From: Warburgia ugandensis
Lineage: Eukaryota; Streptophyta; Magnoliopsida; Canellales; Canellaceae
Direction of reading: 5' to 3'
Assembly (NCBI GenBank): GCA_035236585.1
Contig: CP141136.1
Location: 53,151,136-53,215,135 of the forward strand
Length of the DNA stretch: 64,000 nucleotides
The position numbers and the translations under genes were made by a program. The notes below the pieces were generated by a model, which was given only the letters and a program-made list of their open reading frames with translations, was not told where the DNA came from and made no database searches. Positions 52,982 through 64,000 of the stretch are shown here, one piece after another (position 1 is the stretch's first letter; the number at the start of each line of letters is the position of its first letter).

Positions 52982-53492
52982 ATGAAACCCCTTGGATTTG
53001 TCAGAGTTCTACGTGTTACTTCCTCTTTCCATTCTAAAAGTAGCAAAGGTCCTAGTCCAAGTGTCCTGAAGTCTATGACCCATACGGTCGTTGGCCACTT
53101 CCATCTGAAAAAGTTGTTCAGCTTGCTGAGCGAATTGCTGTTCTTGCTCCTGCAAGATACAACCATCTTGGCTCTACTCTCACAGATGCGAAAAGAGCGT
53201 CCCAAGTTGCAACCAATCCCAACAGATGGCTTGGACTGGGGTGCTCAAGGAGGGGGCTCCATTACTTCAGCAAAGGTTGAGGACAAGGAGAAAACAGCAT
53301 TCGATGTGAAGGTGGAGAAGTTAGATGCAGCCGCGAAGATTAAGGTCATCAAAGAGGTTAGGACCTTCATTTTGGATTGGAAGCCAAAGATCTCGTTGAG
53401 AAGGCTCCAGTCTTGCTGAGCAAGGGGTCACCAAAGAGGATAGAGAAGGTAAAAGGTGCTGGTGATGTTGCAGTGAGGAAGGAGCTTTCCTG
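52982..53492 (+). pseudogene. Organellar ribosomal protein L7/L12 gene copy, frameshifted
   Basis: It begins ATG with MKPLGFVRVLRV. After a lost base (a T near 53072) the frame shifts to YDPYGRWPLPSEKVVQLAER. It returns to the first frame for PKLQPIPTDGLDWGAQGGG and for EKTAFDVKVEKLDAAAKIKV, IKEVRTF. Another shift then gives GLEAKDLVEKAPVLLSKG, followed by a small deletion before an EKVKGAGDVAV end. This is the mitochondrial-type L7/L12 protein of plants, whose C-terminal domain contacts translation factors on the ribosome. At least three frame disruptions make it a pseudogene. It has no introns; an acceptor-like TTTTCAG at 52928-52934 lies upstream, so either a retrocopy or a decayed native gene is possible. 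Confidence 0.88.
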
Positions 53493-56280
53493 ATATGATT
53501 TTTACTGATCTCCTTCAAGGCTCTTTTGGAATTCTCAGGTCAGGAATGGGAATTTTCATTTCCACAAATAAAAAGTTTTCCTTCCCCCTTTTGCCTTCGT
53601 TATTTTTTCCTTTTAGAAGGTTGGCTGCGGACTAGATAATCGACACTTTTTGGAAGTGGGATTGAAGAGTCAAGTCCGTAACCCTTAAGGTACTTCCACT
53701 TTGATGTACTTCATGCATTATATTTCATCGTAGTAAACATTTTTGCAATGTCGAGTTTTGTGACAGTTGAAAGTCCATTAGAATGGGAAACCTATCAGTT
53801 CTGCCGTTAATTCCTTATTTTCATTGCCTCTAACTCCAAAAGTCAGACAAACTTCAGTTGCAGTTCATTTATGTTGGGGAAAAAGAGGGCTTTTCTGCCC
53901 TTCAGAAAGATCTGGTTTCCATTCAGTATGAAAGATGTGCATGGTCTATTTTGCTCTAACCATAACTATCTGAAGGTACACGTGTCAGTCAGATGCCTGT
54001 TTGCCTCTTTTTCATGTCATACAGCTGCTAATGATATACTTGAAGGTTAGAAATCATTTTGGTTAAGATCTTGTAGGTGTCAAGGCCATACCGTAAATTG
54101 ATATGTGGGGTGTGCGTGTTTGTTTGTTTGGTATTTATTTTGTGGATGAATATACCGTAAATTGACATGAATAACAGTTATATTTCATTACTTTACATCC
54201 ATTGAAATCCGTGGATCAGTTAGTCCAAACGAATCCTTCGATTTGCTCAAAGAATGCCGAATTCTGACTTATGGAGTAGAAGTGGATAAAGTTGCAGGTG
54301 AGACTACTTGTTTTTTGATTGAAGCTGCTCTTCTAATCACTGCTATTGATTGGCCATGCTCTTAATAAGCTCATTTGAACGGTGATCTGAGCCCAAGCTC
54401 CACAGCCTAACTGTCACCGTCCAATTACAGCAAACACAAGGTCCTGATTTACAGAACATAACAAGAGCAAGAAAGAGAACCAGCAAATCACAAAAACTGC
54501 TCCTGAACAAACATGTTTTATTTATATTTTTCACAGCAAAGAATTATGAAGCGAACTACCCTGCCTATAATCCTAATTCCTAAGTCTAGTTGAAACCTCT
54601 CCAATAAGTAGGAAAGTAGTACCTTGAACCTCCAACCAAACATAAAGAGAAAAGTCGCCTTGTTATCTGCTACTGACGGTGCTAGACGGCTTTCAATACA
54701 AACATTGTTTAGTGGCTACAACAGTAGATGTCTTTCCAACTTTGAGCAAAAGCTCTATGGAACCCTCTTACCAAGTCCATCTTATAAGCATGGGTTCCAT
54801 GAAACAGTAATTCCTTCTAAATAACCAGTTAGTTACAAACAATTGCCTGAGAAATTTAGCCATGGTGTATTCATTCGCAGATTATCCTTTAATCTTCTGC
54901 TTGCTTGGAGCCCCACTTCCTCGGTGTGAAATACTTACAAGTTTTTGGAAGTAGACATGGATTTGTGCACCTTGAAGTCTCATTCTTAAGGAAGACTGAA
55001 TTCCAAGAATTGGATTTCAGTGGTTAGGTAATTATGATGACCTGAAATTGATTTTGGTGGAGCAAAATTCAAAACTGCCGCTCTAGCTGTCAATAAAATT
55101 CTCACCCCTCATTATAAGAATTGAATTTTCAGCTATAGATGAACTAATTAATCAAATCCAGGATTTCTTACCGTCTCAAGCTTCCATTGGATTTTAAACC
55201 TTCAACAAAAGCATACTAGAGTTTGGATAGAGAAATGCTATAAGGACTAAGTTTTCCAAAATGACTTGGGGACCACATCCCCGTTTCCCCAAGTAGGTCC
55301 CAAACTTTGGATTGTTTGACCCAATCATCTTGTTCGGCCTCCCCTATTTAGGCTACCTACAAAAGCTCATGGCTATTAGATGCTTCTACCTAGTTTTTTT
55401 ATTATTTTTAATAAAATTCAATGGTTGTGGTTGGAAACTCAAAATGGAATAGCTAAATCATTCATTGATCATAAAGTGTGTTTTCTAGCACATTTAGAGG
55501 AGATGAACATCATGATATGGGTTAGATCATCTAAAGGTATGGCCTAGATACTAAGTTTCCAAAAATCATTCTTAAAAAATAAATTCATATAACAATTCTT
55601 GTTTGGATATTATTGATGTCAAATGGCGTATTATCTCATGTTAAGTGGGGATCCACTCCAACTTAGACTTGGTTAGATCTTTTAGAAAAATGATAAGGAG
55701 AACTGCACATGCTTGTTCAAGGAATAAGTACACTTTTGGGGGACCAAATGTGCCTTGTCAACATGAGTCACTCCATTAATTTGGTACTTGATGGCAACCT
55801 CATTCCATGGACATTGATTTTGATTTGATTGGACATTCCTAGTCCTTTCAGCAAAAAGCTTTATTTAGTTTTTTATAAAGCAAAGGTGTGTATTGTGGTG
55901 TTTGCATGCAAGTCGTGTGTGTGTGTAGGCACTCTCATGCAATGGAGTAGGAAAATACCCACACACAAAATACTATGGTGAAGGAGTTAGCACCAACATC
56001 GTTTAGCCTAGATATGTGTCTAGTCAAGACTTGTGAGATTCCTGTGTGTGTGTGTGTGTGTGGAGTGTAAGTTAGTGTGGGTGAGGTGACACTCATGTGG
56101 ATTAGAATGTTAGTATGTCACAAAGATCCTTCTTCAGAGTCTTTTTGTAGGTTTAGTGGCTTAACAGAACTGAGTCCTCCACAAATGCCTTTGCCAATTA
56201 ATATATATTTACATAATAGTATAAATGTAACTAGTGTGTGTATTTGTGTATATACACATACGTATATACATACATAATTA
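53493..56280. other. Intergenic sequence, no confident gene
   Basis: No recognisable domain. A short exon-like frame ending at a GT at about 54297 (LLKECRILTYGVEVDKVAG) is noted separately. A GT microsatellite lies at 56044-56062. Confidence 0.4.
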
Positions 56281-56605
56281 GCAGTCTTAGTGGTCTATCA
56301 CTTACAGGCTTTGGTCCTTAATTAGGAACACCCTAAAGAAAGAAAAACATATAGGGTGCTAGTTGAAATGTAAATAAAAAAGGATAACTTGCAGGCGTCT
56401 TAGTGGTCCTTTTCCTATCGGCTCCAGTCCTTTACCAAAGATTCTCTTAAAGAAAGAAAAATGCAAGAATACACACTGAAAAGGAAATAAGAAGGCTAAA
56501 CTGTAGGGAACTTAGTGGTCCTTTGCCTATTAGCTTTGGTCCTAAACAAAGAACACCTCTAAAGAAAGAGAAAAAATGCAAGGATCTAACATGTGCACTG
56601 GCACA
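56281..56605 (+). repeat. Threefold tandem repeat, about 110-115 bp unit
   Basis: Three successive units start at about 56281, 56391 and 56506. Each contains a core CTTAGTGGTC..T..CCTAT..GCT..GTCCT and, about 40 bp later, an AAAGAAAGA(A/G)AAA stretch with an (A)TGCAAG(A/G)AT flank. The units differ by many substitutions and small indels, so the array is old. No open frame spans the units. Confidence 0.85.
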
Positions 56606-57265
56606 GTCCGCCGAACACTTACAGATTCTTAGGTTGTGCCTCAGTTATTAGATGGGAAGAGTCTACAATGGAATCGCACCCATCGCTAGATAGTCTTTAC
56701 TTATCCTATGTTGATATTAATGACGATCGGGGTATGAAGGGTGATAAGGGGATACTTGATAGTTATAGGAGTGGCTATTTTCTTTGGTGCAACCTTTGAA
56801 CATGTCTCTAAATATCAAATAGATGAAAAACTCTAGCAAAAGGTGGTGAAAGAAGCACTTGATTTGTGGACATTAACTAGAAAATGAAAACAAACTTCAA
56901 TTGAAACTAACCTAATAAGTAATTAAATAGACGAACACTTTAGTTTTACATGAAAATATACACAAACAGACGTCGGATGGCCCTTGTGCTACTCCTACCA
57001 AACGTGCTCATGAGGTAGGGTCTTCCTTATAGGTACCAAGTACAATGTTCTCGAGCTTAGACGATTACTCCCACATCCATAAATACCTAATTTGTACTTC
57101 CACCCAAACCAGGATTTTTTACTACAACTATCAACATTAATAGATAAGTAATTATAAACAATAAGAGATTTGGTGCTTTTAAATCAATTTTTACTACAAA
57201 CTAACTATAAAAATACATGCAGACATGAGGAAAGATTGCCCATAACTTGGGTGTACATAGATGCC
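56606..57265. other. Intergenic sequence, no gene seen
   Basis: No domain or RNA gene was recognised. The stretch ends at an AC microsatellite (57266-57291) that abuts the left end of CACTA copy 2. Confidence 0.4.
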
Positions 57266-57291
57266 ACACACACACACACACACACACACAC
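57266..57291. repeat. (AC)n microsatellite at the left edge of CACTA copy 2
   Basis: A CA/AC run of about 26 bp followed by a short AT run. It sits where the left CACTA terminus would be expected. Confidence 0.9.
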
Positions 57292-59063
57292 AGATATATA
57301 TATGACAGTTTCAAATTTGTCTTAAAAATGTGGTTGAACATAAGACAGTTTTCAAAACGGTCTTAAAAAACATTTTAAGATGATTTTACAATCCGTATTT
57401 GAAAACACTTTTTTTAAGATGGTTTTCATAAACCGTCTTAAAAAGTTTTTTAAGATTGTTACAAAAATCATCTTAGAAAAGATATTTTAAAGATGGTTTT
57501 CTAAATGTCTTTAATAAGTTTGTATTTTCAAAAAGAATGCAAAAACTTATTTACAATATTCTTGCTATTACAATATACCTTTAAAAAGAAGTCAGCATCT
57601 ACATTCAACATCCATATCTTCTTGCTACTATAATATTTTACACTTTCAACATCCACATTCAATATCAAATATTAAAATACATGAAAAAAACTTCACAAGT
57701 AAAGACCTATATCTACACTTCTCCATACACACCCATTTACTTGCACACTCCAACATCCCCACATTCAAAGTCAAGTTCTACATCCACACCAACATTCCCT
57801 CATTCAAATAATCAACAAAACCACATACACTTCAAGCAAATGAAAAATGCAAGACACATCTACATTTACTATTTAAATGAAGAAGTTTTGTATTAATTAA
57901 TATAAAGATTTACATTGAATTACACAAGTATAAGTGGGTGGAAGTACAAATTAGTCATAGTTGAATTTAATTACATACTCAACCTATTCACATCTTATTT
58001 CGTCGAGATCTACTTGGGTAGTAATAATGCTTCCCTAATCAAGAAGCACCACTACCTACAATACAACATATTTGATTTAGTTTACAACTTACAAGTCCAT
58101 TATCTACTTAAGTATTATTTCATGTAGCCAATTCCAAATATTGTGACAGGAAAGAAGACACAATTGTACCTGCAAAAACAAGAGTACTTCGAGAGAGAGA
58201 GAGAGAGAACATAAACTCAAATCACAAAGATCAAACTACACAATCAAGATAAAAATAAAAAAAGATAACTCAAATCACTAATCTAACTACACGATCATAA
58301 TAATGATCTATACATGACCTATATCGCAACTAAACATGCTCAAAATTAAGAAATGCAACAGGAAAAGAACCTACCTTATTGAGTTACTACTAATTTGGTT
58401 TTGGGTTTTCGATCATAGATCAATCATACAACCACAGAGAGAACCCATCACACTTTGTCTTTTTTTTGTTTTGATACTTTCTTCTTCTTGTTTAGAGACG
58501 ATGGATTGCAGCATGTGGGATTTGGAGGAAGAGAGATTGTGAGAGAGAGGGAGATTGTCGAAAAAATTCGTCGCCAATTTTTTTGAGCCAGAGATAGAAA
58601 GAGAGTGAGAGAGGGAGAGAGTTAGGGTTTTGGAGGGCTATGGAAACTAGGATATGAGCATTTATATCATGATATTTTAAGTTAGAAGTGTTTTCTAAGG
58701 CACTTCTTGAAAATCGTCTTAGAAACCCATGTTTTCTAAGATGGTAATAAAATACTATCCTTTTCTTTTTACTTATTTAAGATTTTTTTTTGTTTTCTAT
58801 AACCACCTTATTAAGTTTCTCCAATACAAATAATAAATTTTTCTACCAAAATTCATGGGTTGGCCTGTTCTTAATGTGCTTGCATCATACCACATGTATA
58901 CAAATATACATTGTGAATTTCTATTAAACAATCATGCATACATAAATAAAGTAATATAAGAACATATTAATTCAAATAACTCCTAACCATCCTTCATTTA
59001 TATATATATATATATATATATCAAAATTTTATACTTAATTTGCCTCAACATAAATTATTTCAA

Positions 59064-62000
59064 CTAGGCATGCTCCTCACCAATATCATGCATATAATCT
59101 ATCTCATTCTCGTTGATTACATCAATTGATGGTATTGTTTTAATAATACAAGGGCAATTTAATGCAATATCTCCTAGGCCGTCTTCATTATAAAAGTCCC
59201 TTAGGGAATAGGTGACCATGTCTATCACATTCATCTTGTACATAAAATACTTGCTTTTCTTGAATGCCAAAATAAATTGATAAACACAACCACAGTTCTA
59301 TAAGTATAATCCAACTCTCGTATCTATGGTATAATGCCATAATAAGTATCATTCGTGACAATTGGTTTATTGTCCTTTGAATTGGAAAGGAAATTAGCAT
59401 TGGCAACTAAAGCTGACCTTGTTATTCTATTGCACTCTTGAGTTATTATAGTCTTTTGTATAAAAGCTATTATGATTTATGACATATTGAGCATATATAC
59501 TTTATTATTCTAGTCCAGGTCCCATTGCTATCCAAGCAAAGGATTCAGATGTACTATGATGAGGATCATCTTGTTGATCTTGAACTTGTGTATGTTAAGT
59601 AGAATAATTATTATGATCTAGTAAGTTAGTATACAGATGCAATTAATATTAAGGTAATGATAAATTAATTCGTCTTACTTTCTAATGAAGCCAAGAAGTG
59701 AAGGAGCAGTAGTGCTTATATTGTAACAACTTATGCTTCTTTGCATCTCTTAGATATTCATTTTAGGAAAATATAATAAAAAAATGAGAGTGAGGGAGTG
59801 AGAGTCAACTTTCTTAATGTATGGTTGAACTTCATCAACATTGTTTCGCAAGACATAAAGGTGGGTTTAGTCCCATTGTTTATGTTCAGCTATCGATAAA
59901 TGTCCACTCAATAGACATTCACCAACTTTTGGATCAAAGATCTATGCAAAACTACTTATTTCTTAGTATTCCAATCACACCCACTCTTGATAAATACTCA
60001 ATATAAAACTCTTCTTCTCCAATGTAACATTAGGCAATACACCCCTTTGGCTTATTGTGATTTTGCACACGCCCTTTTATCACTTTCATGTACCTCTCAA
60101 ATGGCTACATTTATAGCAAATAAACTAGCCCACAAAGCATGACTTCATTAATGAGGTGCATTGTTAAGTGTATCATGATATTAAAGAAAAACAGTGGGAA
60201 AATTATCCCAAGCTTACATAAGCTTATTGCTACAGTCATGAGTTGTTGTATGTATCAGGGTTAAGGATAATATGTTGCTTTACATATCTTCATTATAATG
60301 AGCACATGAGTTCCTAAAAGTGAGATATCCAAGAGATGCAAAGAAACATAAATCGCGGCTATATGAGCAATGTTGCTCCTTCACTACTTAGCTTCGTAAC
60401 AGAGTAAGATCAATTTATTTATCATTACCTTGTTACTAATTGCATATATATATATATACTAATTTATTGATTTGAAACATTGATCACCTTCTTGCACAAA
60501 GCATTGAAGAAGTAGCGAAAATTTATTACAGATCATGTAACTTTATCTAGCAACATTGTCATATTGTTACAGGCAGGAGTTGTTGCATCAGAGCATGGAA
60601 ATGGTGCAATTCATTTCTAATAGTTTTAAAAATTTCAAGCACACAATGTTTCTAAAGTTTGAAGAGTAGTTGTCTAGGACCTTGAGTTCCAATAAGATTT
60701 TACTCACTATTCTCCTCTCCTCTTTGTTAAGCCTATAATTTTCTTTAGGCAAGTATGTTTTACAGTTGCCCCTATTTTGTGAATGCAACCTTCTCTTCTA
60801 ACCTATCTTCATAAGATCCATTTGAGCTACATGTCCATTCTTTATTTTTTTTAGTATGTCAAGGTACCAATCAAGCTCTTGTAGACATTTTTCTCAATGT
60901 GCATGACATCAAGCACATGTTGCACATGCAGGGATTTCCAGCACTCAAGTTCAAAGAATATTGACTTCTTCTGCCAATAATATGTAGAGTTACTAGCACT
61001 TATACGTTTAGTTGCTTTCTTCTTTCCCCATACGAAATTAAGGTTTTCAGCCTTTTCCAATACTTGTCATTTAGCAAACATCTTTGGAGATGTCCTTGTT
61101 AAATGACACGAATGGATTCTATGCAACCATCTTTTGTGAGCTAGGAAAGCCATTTTCCTGCCATGTTTAAGCCCTATCACACATGTGTGGTCATTGTAGA
61201 TAGGACAAGCATTGTATTCTTTCATAGTGCATCTAGACAAATTACCGTACGTAAGGAAATCACTTATTGTTCACAATAGTATAGCCTTTAGGGTGAATGA
61301 CTCTTTCCTGCATGCATGTAAGCTTTAACTCCTATATCCCATAATGACTTAAGATTGTTGAGCAAGGAAGCCAAGTGCACGCAATATCATTTCCTAGTTA
61401 CTTGGGACCTAATATTAACATGATTAACATCATGAAATTCCTCTTCATGCATAATAGTGGTGAGAGGTTGTAACAAGCTATTGTTATACCTACTACTCAT
61501 AGAACGATGAGGATTAATCTCCTTTGTAGATATTGGAAGTTGTAGGTTTATTAGTTCTTTTCCAAAAGACATATGAAGTCTATGAGCTTCCACACTAGGC
61601 TACTTGCTGAATGGTATTAACTACCCACTCCTCGGCTTGCTATACTAATTATTTTTGTAATACACAACATTATTTTGGACCTTTGTAGACATGTCTTTCA
61701 CCTCTTCAGTTGAATTTTTCTTCAACTTCCATCTTGATTATCCACAAGTTGGGCATATAGTTTTATCCTTGCGCTACTTCTTATATAGGATGCATTCATT
61801 AGGGCCAGCATTTATCTTTTCATACTTCTATCCTAGTGCATCATGATTTTCTTTCCCTTTTATGTGGATCCTGCTAGCTTGTTCTCCTTTCGTACCATTT
61901 TACCTACCACTTTTATGACTTTTGTAAAACCTTGATCCAAAAATTCAAATCTTGATTTCACGTGGTATAGTTCTACCACTACAAATAATTTGGTACACAT

Positions 62001-62425
62001 AAATTATAACCAGTCATTAGCTTCCTTCAATGTAGTCTGGAATTGTTTATGGTCATCTTGGAAGTCATCATATGCATATAGAAATATCAGTGCAGTTGTA
62101 CTATCTGTGACACTTACTATAGTATCTTCATATTCACATATTTCTGCCTTGTCAAGGGCCTTTGAGATAGTTTTTCTCTATGATATATATAGGGGCACTA
62201 ACTTTCGTCGACACCATTGAAGCTCAAATGTTTTCTCAACTCATCTACAGTTATCTTTCTCATGTTTCTATATCTTAAGCATAGACAACACATGCAATTA
62301 CAATCTACACCCTGTTCCCTTAGTGCAAAATCTATGAACTTTTCCATTCCCTCCTTATATTCACTTGGTGATCTTCTATAATCATCCAAGCATATTTGAT
62401 CATTTTAACTATAAAAAATAGAATC
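59064..62425 (-). pseudogene. CACTA transposase (TnpD type) remnants, copy 2
   Basis: Blocks in order on the minus strand are as follows. A Transpos_assoc-like N-terminus lies at 62420-62198 (SPSEYKEGMEKFIDFALRE; RKITVDELRKHLSFNG). Part of the core is at 61593-61390 (SMSSRYNNSLLQPLTTIMHE). HVLDVMHIEKNVYKSLIG is at about 60915-60862, matching the ..NLDVMHIEKNV...I.. block. A DUF4218-like part is at 60788-60590 (KENYRLNKEERRIVSKILLE). A DUF4216-like part is at 59406-59064 (GIQEKQVFYVQDE, then FYNEDGLGDIALN in the next frame). Stops and frameshifts abound, so it is inactive. Confidence 0.82.
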
Positions 62426-62829
62426 TCAATGATATCTTTCAAACATGAAAAGAAATAACTATTAGTTAGGCACTTTAGCAAAAATTGGTTGCAAGAAAAA
62501 AACTTTGAAAAAAACTTATCACGTGATGCAAACATGCATGATAAATCTATATAAGATAGGAAAAACTTTATGAAAGGAATTTTCTACTTATAATCATAAA
62601 AATAAAATTTAAGACAAGGAATAAAGACTTACATACTCTAGTTGGCCAAGATAGTCCAAGTTTGAAGACAAACCATAGGTTTAATTCACTTAAATAAATG
62701 GTTATTTAGTTGAAGCTAGATAGCGCCAATATGCAGATAAGTGAGATTCAGCTCATAGTTTAATGCAACTGGATGAAGAAAAACAAATGAGAGATAGAAA
62801 AGAAAATAAGTATAAACTTTTCATATAAT

Positions 62830-63630
62830 GTAAGGTTTTTTAGATGGTTTTGCAAACTATCTTATTAAGTAGCTTTTGTAAGATGGTTTTCCAAAAATCG
62901 TCTTCCTAAGAATGTTTTTTTAGATGATTTTTTTAACCATTTTCTTAAATGGATTTTTTATGATAATTTTTTAAACTATCTTCTCAATCAATACTTAGTA
63001 AAGGGTCAGTAGAGCAAAAACAAAGTAAGGGGAATTCCTATATTATATGGTAAGCATGGAAATCCTTTCATTGTGTATTGAATATACATCCATGTCTTCT
63101 TGTTCCACTAGCTAGGAAAAAATTCTCACATGTTTGTTTCGTAATTACAACCTTCTTTCTTTATGTCAAAGGCGCTACACTCAAATTCTCATTGCATCAC
63201 GATTGTTCTTAACAATGATGCCTATTCATTCAAGTCTTTTGATAGCACTAGAAAATCTTCAACCATCTTTTTAATCTTAAATTTTTAAGATAGTCTTCCT
63301 AATCATCTTTGTAATCATGTTTCTTTAAGATATTTTTTTTAAAGATCTTCTTAATTAAGTTTTTTTAAGATAGCTTTCTTTAAACATCTTCTTAAGCAGG
63401 ATCTTTTAAGAAGGTTTTTGACTATCATCTTCTTAAATAGGCATTTTTGAGACTTCTTTTTTTTAACCATCTTCTTAAGTTCTTCCTAAAAAAATCTCAA
63501 AATTTTTAACTCTCTCCAATGACTTTTTAAGACAATTTTGACAAATCATCTTATTAAATAGGATTTTAAAGATGGTTTTTATAAATGTCTTAGATTTTTT
63601 AATAAAATGATTGTGTAATATTGTCTTAGA
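62830..63630. repeat. CACTA subterminal repeat array, copy 2
   Basis: Many diverged direct and inverted copies of AAGATGGTTTTC..AACCATCTTCTTAA, corresponding to the array of copy 1 (29440-30065). About 160 bp of unrelated sequence (about 62995-63240) interrupts the array. Confidence 0.75.
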
Positions 63631-63676
63631 GAACACCAATCTTAGTAGTGTGTGCCAAAATTTATTAAAAGTGAAT

Positions 63677-64000
63677 TGTTATTTTTCTCAAGTGCACAAG
63701 CTATTGTAGTATAGTTTGTGCAAGTACGGGTCAATCCCATAGGGATGATATGAAAAATGAGAGTTTAAATAAAATTAAAATTCTTAAAATTAAAATAATT
63801 AACTAAAAAGGAACTAAAACTTAAGTTTATTTCTTAAATGAAAATTATGAAATTATGAATTTAAAAGACACAAAATTAAACAAAATAAAAGCCAAAATTT
63901 CACTTCCCAAGATTGATCGTAGTAAAATTCTCTATATCTAGTCACATTCAAATAGATCAACTCTCACTAATCTATCATTGAAGTCCTTAATCACTAATTC
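63677..64000 (-). mobile_element. TG..CA solo-LTR-like element (copy C), runs off the window
   Basis: The + strand start TTGTTATTTTTCTCAAGTGC is followed by CACAAGCTATTGTAGTATAG and CAAGTACGGGTCAATCCCAT, matching the corresponding end of copies A and B. The copy lies on the minus strand with its 3' end at 63677. Its other end is outside the window. Confidence 0.65.

Larger units (their letters stand above)
57295..63650 (-). mobile_element. En/Spm (CACTA) transposon copy 2, defective
   Basis: The 5' terminus on the minus strand reads CACTACTAAGATTGGTGTTC from 63650. It is followed by a subterminal AAGATGGTTTT-type array (62830-63630). Decayed transposase blocks run from about 62420 to 59064. 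Further subterminal-type sequence lies at 58660-58840 and at 57300-57510. The left part (57300-58060) is shared with the fragment at 19665-20760. The exact left terminus is not visible, because an AC/AT microsatellite occupies it. Copy 2 lacks the LTR-like insertion seen in copy 1. Confidence 0.78.

Overview
The window is nuclear DNA from a repeat-rich flowering plant. The signs are spliced eukaryotic genes, an Au-type SINE, plant RTE LINEs, BED/DUF659 hAT and En/Spm (CACTA) transposases, degraded Ty1/copia fragments and many long (GA)n/(CT)n tracts. The species cannot be named from sequence alone. Most short reading frames here are debris of transposons or microsatellites; only two host genes and one decayed host gene copy are supported.

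Layout. 1-12.2 kb is the interior of a very large intron of a minus-strand glycosyltransferase-like gene, as far as it can be followed. It holds an RTE-clade LINE (about 1095-10465, + strand) split by three younger insertions: a 1.9-kb TG..CA solo-LTR-like element (2182-4089), an Au SINE (4177-4354) and a 4.4-kb hAT transposon (5044-9442, perfect 8-bp target duplication). 12.2-17.9 kb carries the first six exons of the glycosyltransferase gene (about 177 codons); its remaining exons were not found and should lie beyond the left edge if the gene is complete. 19.7-30.1 kb holds a CACTA fragment, another LTR-like repeat and a defective CACTA transposon (copy 1), itself interrupted by a 1.9-kb solo-LTR-like element. 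30-41 kb is mostly non-coding repeat-derived sequence with copia RNase H, a plant-transposon-type domain remnant and SINE/LINE scraps.

41.56-45.10 kb is a clear five-exon, 327-residue cytosolic fructokinase gene on the + strand, with intact frame and splice sites. 46.56-48.44 kb is another solo-LTR-like copy, 49.6-50.5 kb a copia gag relic, 52.98-53.49 kb a frameshifted copy of an organellar ribosomal protein L7/L12 gene, and 56.28-56.60 kb a threefold tandem repeat. 57.3-63.65 kb is a second defective CACTA copy, with a fourth solo-LTR-like element starting 27 bp beyond its terminus and running off the window.

The genes do not form a pathway. The biology visible here is layered transposon colonisation of introns and intergenic space around two ordinary metabolic genes. 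I did not find a convincing new functional system. The most informative items are the three-way nested insertion, the glycosyltransferase gene hidden in tiny exons around it, and the recurrent 1.9-kb TG..CA family.
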